From contig NC_088331.1 in the NCBI RefSeq assembly GCF_036884655.1, forward strand, positions 13,841,001-13,905,000: a DNA stretch of 64,000 bases. Direction: 5' to 3'. Positions 58,101-64,000 of the stretch are shown here, piece after piece. The stretch's first letter is position 1; every line of letters starts with the position of its first letter. Below the pieces are notes generated by a model. That model made no database searches and was not told the origin of the DNA. It saw nothing but the letters and a program-made list of their open reading frames with translations. Source of the DNA: Musa acuminata AAA Group. Taxonomy: Eukaryota; Streptophyta; Magnoliopsida; Zingiberales; Musaceae. Both the position numbers and the translations under genes were made by a program.

Positions 58101-61100
58101 GGTATTGATAGCCAGTTGGTTCATTATGTTTAATTCAGTAGTAATGAAATTTACTGAAATTTCAATTCTTGGTTCAGGTGTTACAAAAGGTTAACCAAGT
58201 GGCCTGGGAATATGTGGTAGAAACTTTTAGTGCTGAGTGTGGTCTTGATGAATACGCTGAATTTTACGATGACCCTTAGCATCAATGTTTTTCATGGAAT
58301 ACAATTTGACATGTTCTCCAAGGTTGTGCTACATATCAATTTTGGTGCATTCTAGTCGTAAAATACCTACATGTATTACATTTGTTTATAAGCAGCCAAA
58401 TGTGTTTGAAGTTCTTGAGTAGGTAATACTCTTTATCTAAGTAGCATTCTGTACTTAGACATTTGAAAATTGCTTTTATATTGTTTTTATCTACTTTCTG
58501 GATAGTATGCCATATATATTATATTGCATCAGTGATTTAAAAAGGCGCTCGGGCGAGGCGAGGTCCGAGCGCCTCACTTCACTTCCAGGCGGCGCGCTTC
58601 AAAGATGCGCCGCCTGAGCGCTCGCCCGAGCCTAGTTGCTGGGCGCTTCGGGCGAGCGCATGGGTTAAACCAAGCGATCGAACCAGGATTTTAGGTCTGG
58701 TTCGATCTCCGGTGCTTTAGTTGGTTCAATCGAACCAATTAAAACCGATATCAGCTGTCGCTGCCCAACCCTAACCTTGCTTGTTGTCGCTCCCGCTCCC
58801 GCTGCTACTGCTTGCCGCTGCCGCTGCCGTTGCTCGCTGCCGTTGTCGCAGCTCCCGCTCCCGCTGCTGTCGCTGTCGCCGCTCTTGTTGCCACTGTCGC
58901 TGCCGCTCCCGCTGCCTCCTTACACTCCTGCTGCCGCTGCCACTTCCTCTTTTCTCAGTCAACACCCCCTTACACTCCTTTTCCTTCTTCTCCTTCTGTA
59001 TATTGTTAACAGTATACTAATAATAGTATTTGTATTTATTAGATTAATAATATATTATTTTGATTTTAATACTGTTAATTTTTATTTATTTGAAATTATT
59101 GTTAGGTTTCAAGATAAATGGTAAGTGTATAGAGCAACTCAATAGAGTCTCCAATGACATCAAAAAAAGATCCTGCATGGAAGTATAATTATCTGAAGGA
59201 TCCGAAAGATTTTAATGCAGTGACTTGTATATTCTGCGATAAGACTACTAGAGGTGGTATTTTTGGTGCAAAACAACATCTAGTGGGAATTGAGTGCAAA
59301 AACATCAAGCTCGATTCCTGCTATTGTTGAAGACATAGAGAATGAAACATATTTTGATGAAGGAGTCGAAGGACAAGAGGAAGAGGACGAATTCAATGAA
59401 GATGATTTGTGCAAAAATGGCAATATTGATTATGATGAATGACTTTGATGTAAAATTTTATTGTTTTGAATTTTGAAACTTTTTGTTAATGTGACATTAT
59501 GATTTTGTATCTTAGATTTTCTTAATTTAATAGCATATTTTTATTTAAAATTTTAAATAATTATATTTATTAATTATATTATATATTTTTAGATTTTAGC
59601 GTCTCGCTTCGCTCGGGTGTTTTTGGACCTTAGCGCCTTTTGGCGCCTAGCACTTTTTAAATCAGTGTATTGTATATTATAACTTTTTTTACACTAGTAT
59701 GAGTTGAAATTTGTGGTTTACTCCCAAGAAGTGGGTTGCTGATGTTATTGTTTTTTGGTTTGATCCTCATGTATGTTATCTGTGACAATATTTAAATCAC
59801 GTGACATTATACCTATAGTGAAATGTCAAGTTTGGTTGCCTTCGGTATCCATGGAACCCATGGTTTTGCTCATAACCAAGATGACTTGTATATACATCCA
59901 GATGTAGTATATGTGTAGAAGTTGGACACTAGGTCCGATTTTAGACATTAAATCCTGATCTAAGGTTTTTGTACGAGTGAAAAATGTAGGAACAACTTCA
60001 AGTGCCAGCTCTTATTTTGCTTTTCTGTTATCAGATGCTGTAAAGTTTTTGATGGTAATGTAATAATTAGATGCATAGTGTAATGATGGAACAGTGACCA
60101 ATGATGCTAACTTTATGCTCAACACAAGATTCAACCAAGATGATACATTGATGCAAAAATATATTGTCAAAAGACACCTTTTCCTTTATAGGAGCAAATT
60201 TGGCTTATTGGGATACTTCACAGAAGTAGTTAACCATAGAGGGTTAAAACGTATATAGGCTTTTTGTGCCATCAAGATTTGTTTACAGAATTCTGTTGTA
60301 CATGAAATCAAGTTTCGTCCAATTTTTGGGAATGATATTACAATCTTTTTGTGCTAAGTGTTCTTTAAGTTGAACATGTGTGCACAATCAAGTAATCATT
60401 CTGTTTTCTGTTATTTTGTGAATCATCTCTTTTATTCTTAGTGTTTATTATATGGTAATTGCCCCACTGGTTGTGTTTTATAGCTTTTCCATTAAATGTA
60501 AATCATGTTTTTCTTTGGTCGCCTTTGTTCTGTTTTGCTTATCTTTTTTGTTATAATCCTTTCAATGCAAAATGAGTGTGGATTATATTTTTTGCTATTC
60601 TTTGCCCAGAAGAATAAAAATAGTTGATTTAAGTATATTATTTTGTTTTGTACCACTGTGGCTTTTTGATATTGACCTACTGCCTAATGTTTCTGGTAGG
60701 AACACTTATTGACGGGGAGCCGATTCTCAAGTTACCTCCAAAATCAATTTGCCTGAAAAAGGTAGATTTTTCTCACGAGGAACGAGAATTTTATTTAAAG
60801 CTGGAGGCAGATTCACGCCAACAGTTCAAGGTGCTTACCATATAGAAAGTTGGGTTGTTTACTCAGTAGAAAAAGAGAATATGATTTGCTTTTGATGGTT
60901 GGATTATAATGCGAACTTCTAATTTGTAGACAAAAACAATGCTAGCTTTCTGCTGTGTTTGATGTGTTTTGGGAGCGTCTTTTATGCAAGTTAAGATCAT
61001 ATTGTTGAGTTAATTAATAATAAAGAGTGATGGCGTGTTGGTCCCCTTTTCGCGTGGCTGAAAATAAAATCTTTCTGTTCTGCTAAGTTGAGTCTTGAAC

Positions 61101-64000
61101 CTGATAGTGAGAACAGTTAATAGTGAATATATCCCAAAAAACTCAGTTCACACACATAATTGACTTATATCAGTAATGTACTATGAAAATAAACTTGTCC
61201 TAATTTAAATCACAAGGACATCGTTAACTTCTATTTGTAAACATTTACAAATGATTGGTAAATTGTACATGCACCTGTTGTGCATGCTTCCATTTTTTTA
61301 ACAAAGAGTAAAATCCAGATATTCATTCCTGTTTCATTGTAATTTGATTTTGGTTCTTGCCTTCTTGGCTTATTGAATATTATTGCTTAAGCACCTGTAT
61401 TTTTTCTATATAATTGTATTTTTTCTATATAACTTTTAATGTTGTTTAGACTTTAGAGTGGGATAACAATCCCAAATCATACTAAACTGGTTTTAAATTT
61501 AACTGCTACAGATTTTGATTCTTCAACAACCATTAAAGGGGAATCTCCTTCTTGTTTACTTTGTTATGCGGTAAATGCCCTTTGGAATCCAAATTCAAGT
61601 AATTTTAAATATAGAATTTTTACATGGTTAAAAAAGTTTTGACCGGTCTTGGTAGTTAATTTGAATACATACAAACTAATGAAACTGGAAGCAAATGATT
61701 GTTTGACTGCTTTGGGCCTGTAGATTTTTGAACTTTAAAGAAATTGACTTAGAGTCATTATAAAAATCACAATATAAGAAAGTTGTTTTATAGGTCATAT
61801 TTTATTTTATTAATTAGAAATGTTTTTTTGGTTAAAATCAAATAATTGGACTTATAATTACTTCTTAAAAAAGATATCTTATGACTCGATCTGATGAGGT
61901 AACTATCGTATTAACTTCATTGAGCCTGAACCACTAATCTAAAACACTCAAGCTAAAGTTAACAGTAGTACAACCGTCAAATCTTTGTCTCCCTTACTTA
62001 AGGGCTTGTTGTCCTTATCAAAACCCAACATAATTTAGATTCAGACCCTAGCATGGTGTATGTGAGACATAGCTTACTAGCAGCTACACATCCCAACGTG
62101 CCCTTTAATCCCAAACCCATAGATGGTACTTTCCTACTCAAACCTCTTGCCATTCCCAAATATTGGATCGGTTCTAATACCAATTTTTATGATCCGATCT
62201 GGTGGAATAACTAGCCTATCAGCCTATTAGTTTCATTAGGTTTCACTGACTAAAACTGCTTAAATTGAAGTTAATAGTAGTACCATCATAACCTTACAAT
62301 ATATGTCAAGAAGTACCTAGCTTAGTCTTTTGTTTATCCTAACAACCACCACAAAGTTCATATCTTCCTCCTTTTTGATCTAGATATACAAGTTATAAAA
62401 CATCATTTTGTACATAGTTTTAACGAAAAACTGTATTCTTCTTGGTGAAAAACTTTTTGTTGCTTTTTAGTATTAATTATTCCTTACATTATAAGGAGTG
62501 CAACTTATTAAGTTGAGACTGTTGACAGGCATATGCTGCTGCTGGAACCTTGAAACAAAACTATGCGAGCATTTTGTTGTTGCTTTTGCGACTTCGGCAG
62601 GCTTGTGATCATCCCTTTCTTGTCAAAGGATTTAACTCGGACACTATTGGAAAATATTCGTTTGATATGGCAAGGCAACTTCCTAGGGAGATGCTGATCA
62701 ATCTACTTAATCAGTTGGAAGGTTCTTTAGCCATTTGTGCTGTGTGCAGTGTAAGTGATATCATGTTACAGGCTTCTTTTGCACTTTTTTTCTCTAGTGT
62801 GGTGCCAAATAGAACAAGATAATTCTGCCTAAGCTTATGATTTTTGGTGAAAAGACCTGATGCATAAATATTGGTGACTTTAGTTTTTAAGGTTCTTTAG
62901 GAGGACAATATCTTCTTTTAAACATATGCATTCCGTAATCATCATATTGTTTGTCCTATGTATCAAACATATGGTAAACATCCTTTTAAAGCAACTTAAC
63001 ACAAATGTTAGGACACCTGCTAATTTTTTGGTTGAATCTTGAATTACCATCCCTTTTTTAATGTATTTAACTTTTTCTTTACAATATTTACCTTCCCTTC
63101 TAATAATTAGACTTGATAGCTGAATGGCAAAGTTACATAAAGTTATTGTTATGTGGACTTGGAACTTGATATTCTGCCAAGTCATCTTTCTTACTATTTA
63201 TCATTTAATAGGATAAATCTGGAATTGGCTTCTTGAATCTCAATAACCTTCTTTTGTGCTGATGATCATGAGCATTAGAGAGTGTGTCAAATTCTTGTAG
63301 TTTGAATTATTGGTTTTAGGGATTCAAGTTACAGTGGCATGGTAGTTCGAGCTTTGTCAAGTGACCGGCATAGCGTATCAGTGTACTGCCAGAACAGGAA
63401 GGAACCAAGAAACCAGCATGAAAACGAAAGTATTACTTTTCAATGATCTTCAGGCTACTTATATAATTCTTTGGCCTTTCCCTCTGGTGGTACTGCAAGT
63501 TGTCATGATCGAATTTTGTCTTTTCACTCATCTGAAACCATGATGTCAGGATGTAATATATAAAGTGGGGCTGAACTGGTTAGTTATGTTTAACTTTTAC
63601 ATATTTGCTCATTCCAAAGGTATAAACTAGTTGTCTTTGATACAACCAGAGACTAGGAATTCCTTGGACTAGGCAAGTGTCAGAATTTGGTGTTTCGCCT
63701 AATATAGGTGAAAGGGCATGAGGACTTCTTTGATGACTTTCTGTGAGCAACTTAGGACATTTCTTCTTGTGGGATTGCTAAATTGATTTATATTATGAAG
63801 TCTGCTGTGTGTTCATGACACCTGAGATTGCAGAACTTACAATGAAGAAAGATATATGACATTTGAGTTAGAGTATATCATGCATGGAATCATGGAGCAC
63901 ATGTGGACATAAATATGCTTTATTGCCTTCCGATCAGTAGCTCCTTCCTACTAGAGCTGCATAAAGGTTTTTTATTGTCAGTTTGAATCGGTTGCTGAAG
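45836..64000 (+). CDS. Snf2-family RING ATPase, RAD5/16 type (CHR28/FRG/ULS1-like), 5' part
   Basis: A nuclear Snf2 ATPase with a RING finger; family members act in chromatin silencing or as SUMO-targeted ubiquitin ligases. Exons: 45836-46532, 46643-46824, 56242-56313, 56400-56474, 56592-57495, 60700-60830, 62529-62750 (761 codons), continuing beyond the window. An in-frame TAG directly precedes the ATG. Residues 2-14 (DIIEIDSTDSEDD) form a SUMO-interaction-like motif. ATPase motif I is DDQGLGKT, split between exons 4 and 5. Ia is GTLVVCPASVLRQWARELE. II is ILDEAQTIKNHRTQVARACC (DEAQ). III is CLSGTPMQN, then LLRRTKG. A lysine/arginine-rich insert near residue 525 may be a nuclear signal. Exon 7 ends in ICAVCS, the first CxxC pair of the RING; the rest is outside. 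Exon order matches CHR28-like proteins with nothing missing at the 9.4-kb second intron. Confidence 0.92.
46825..48031. other. Snf2 intron 2, left part, no gene
   Basis: AT-rich intron DNA. I see no exon-like frame that would continue the protein, and no transposon ends before the target duplication at 48032. Confidence 0.6.
48037..50575 (-). repeat. 3' LTR of the antisense element, with internal duplication
   Basis: It ends (minus strand) with CCTGACA at 48037 and starts at 50575 with TATTGAATCTCGG. Within it, 48091-48962 and 48963-49837 are a direct duplication of about 872-875 bp with few differences. Each copy holds GGCGGTACCACCGCC-like palindromes, a minus-strand TATA box (near 48597 and 49472), the leader and the last part of the LTR. 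So this LTR has two promoters in tandem. The U3 module is present at about 50190-50510. Confidence 0.88.
50576..52620 (-). other. AT-rich noncoding interior of the antisense element
   Basis: Counterpart of 15996-17570. It holds many CATGATT motifs, no coding frame, then the spacer with purine tracts near 50975 and 50765 before the polypurine tract that abuts the LTR. Confidence 0.65.
52621..53035 (-). pseudogene. Sirevirus gag C-terminal fragment
   Basis: On the minus strand an open frame from the LTR junction reads through EAKNLNNLPLEELIGSLMT, LPKDMKDFGLR, SSSDGELELLTNKFKKFMKQ and a Lys-rich and then acidic stretch to a stop at 52621. It corresponds to 13960-14400 of the plus-strand pseudogene but is less damaged. 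The N-terminal half of gag is missing. Confidence 0.8.
53036..54018 (-). repeat. Truncated 5' LTR of the antisense element
   Basis: It contains the LTR start, the U3 module and the first GCGGTACCACCGCC units, and breaks off at 53036. By eye it differs from the matching part of the 3' LTR at roughly one base in ten to fifteen, plus small indels (for example a duplicated GTCCGGACTTCCGACGAAC at about 53500-53535). Confidence 0.85.
54024..56241. other. Snf2 intron 2, right part
   Basis: No exon. Contains the TA/CA microsatellite at 55122-55198 and a purine-rich GGAGGAGGA-type block of about 360 bp at 55560-55920 that could be the interior of another nonautonomous element; no ends were found for it. 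Confidence 0.55.
55122..55198. repeat. (TA)n-(CA)n microsatellite
   Basis: About 50 bp of TA followed by 26 bp of CA, in Snf2 intron 2. Confidence 0.97.
58530..59667 (+). mobile_element. Nonautonomous hAT element with BED-finger remnant (1138 bp)
   Basis: Left end CAGTGATTTAAAAAGGCGC; right end on the minus strand CACTGATTTAAAAAGTGC. It is flanked by TATTGCAT (58522-58529) and TATTGTAT (59668-59675), an 8-bp duplication with one mismatch. Subterminal DNA is GC-rich (GGCGCTCGGGCGAGGCGAGG). A GCTGCCGCT-rich simple tract lies at 58780-58960. It sits in the Snf2 intron between exons 5 and 6, in sense orientation. Confidence 0.85.
59154..59442 (+). pseudogene. hAT transposase remnant: BED zinc finger plus acidic tail
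   Basis: From the ATG at 59154 a frame reads KKDPAWKYNYLKDPKDFNAV, then TCIFCDKTTRGGIFGAKQHL, the BED finger with CxxC and a later H typical of plant hAT transposases; it stops near 59330. In a shifted frame an acidic stretch (EEEDEFNEDD) ends at TGA 59440-59442 and resembles hAT C-terminal tails. The dimerisation and catalytic core between them is gone, so the element needs an outside transposase. Confidence 0.8.
61870..62298 (-). mobile_element. Probable TRIM (miniature LTR retrotransposon)
   Basis: Two diverged direct repeats of about 110 bp (61873-61985 and 62188-62298) share TTATGA-TCGATCTG-TG, TTCATT and AGTTAA-AGTAGTAC motifs. On the minus strand the 62298 repeat begins TGTAAGG. It is followed after a few bases by TTGGTATTAGAACC (62185-62172), close to the initiator-Met primer site. 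A purine-rich AAGTAAGGGAGACAAAG precedes the other repeat. The interior is only about 200 bp. This fits a TRIM; target duplications were not found. It lies in the Snf2 intron before exon 7. Confidence 0.5.
62751..64000. other. Snf2 intron after exon 7, no further exon seen
   Basis: A GTAAGTG donor starts at 62751. I looked for the rest of the RING (a C-x-H / CxxC series) and found no frame or acceptor that supplies it before the window ends. Confidence 0.6.

Noticed and set aside
58771..59020. Arg/Gln- or Ala/Pro-rich frames on both strands
   Set aside because: They come from the GCTGCCGCT tract inside the hAT element.
57930..63560. Resemblance between intron segments near 57935 and 63320 (both with CAGTGGCATGG)
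   Set aside because: Similarity is confined to a few tens of bases with weak extension; not enough to call a repeat family or extra exon.

Overview
This is a stretch of plant nuclear DNA. It holds two intron-rich protein-coding genes, one tRNA gene and a large amount of nested transposon sequence. Evidence for a plant: Ty1/copia retrotransposons with an initiator-Met primer site, hAT elements with BED zinc fingers, a Ulp1-carrying transposon remnant, GT-AG introns, an ALIX/BRO1 gene and a Snf2-RING gene of the plant CHR28 type. The very GC-rich first exon of the ALIX gene, followed by ordinary-composition exons, suggests a monocot. Musaceae or another Zingiberales family is only a guess.

Layout. 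1-22,690 is a retrotransposon graveyard on the + strand. It starts with the pol end and 3' LTR of a Sirevirus-like copia element (2-3580). A gutted element (4007-10395) follows, with a solo LTR nested in its 3' LTR (7902-10149, target duplication CGAAC). Next is a pol-less element (10396-17570) whose gag was split by a 2.6-kb insertion (11153-13741, target duplication CTAGT) and which also carries a second solo LTR (14484-15995, target duplication AATGA). After it come a decayed Ulp1-protease transposon gene on the minus strand (17575-19900), an inverted copy of a local repeat, and an LTR fragment (21593-22690) that ends about 270 bp before the first gene.

22,961-33,230 (+): an eight-exon ALIX/BRO1 homologue (948 aa by my splice model), an ESCRT-associated endosomal sorting protein. 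Its C-terminal proline-rich tail is built from three tandem 46-residue units. 33,936-34,015 (-): tRNA-Leu(AAG). 34,016-39,400: AT-rich intergenic DNA with a roughly 1.2-kb tandem duplication and microsatellites.

About 39,900 to beyond 64,000 (+): a Snf2/RAD5-16-type ATPase gene with a RING domain (CHR28/FRG/ULS1-like). It has a noncoding first exon, a 5.5-kb leader intron and seven coding exons in the window; it runs off the end where its RING finger begins. Its introns hold hAT elements (41.5-42.5 k, 42.7-43.6 k, 58.5-59.7 k), a 180-bp tandem duplication, a complete-ended 6-kb antisense Sirevirus derivative (48037-54018, target duplication GACAC) and a probable TRIM (61.9-62.3 k).

The two genes have no evident functional link. 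I found no CRISPR array, phage, operon or other prokaryote-type system. The most unusual material is the modular LTR architecture, the recurring pol-less Sirevirus derivatives, the repeat-built ALIX tail and the transposon-filled Snf2 introns. All exon borders were set by reading GT/AG sites and frame continuity by eye; identities are from remembered family features, not searches.
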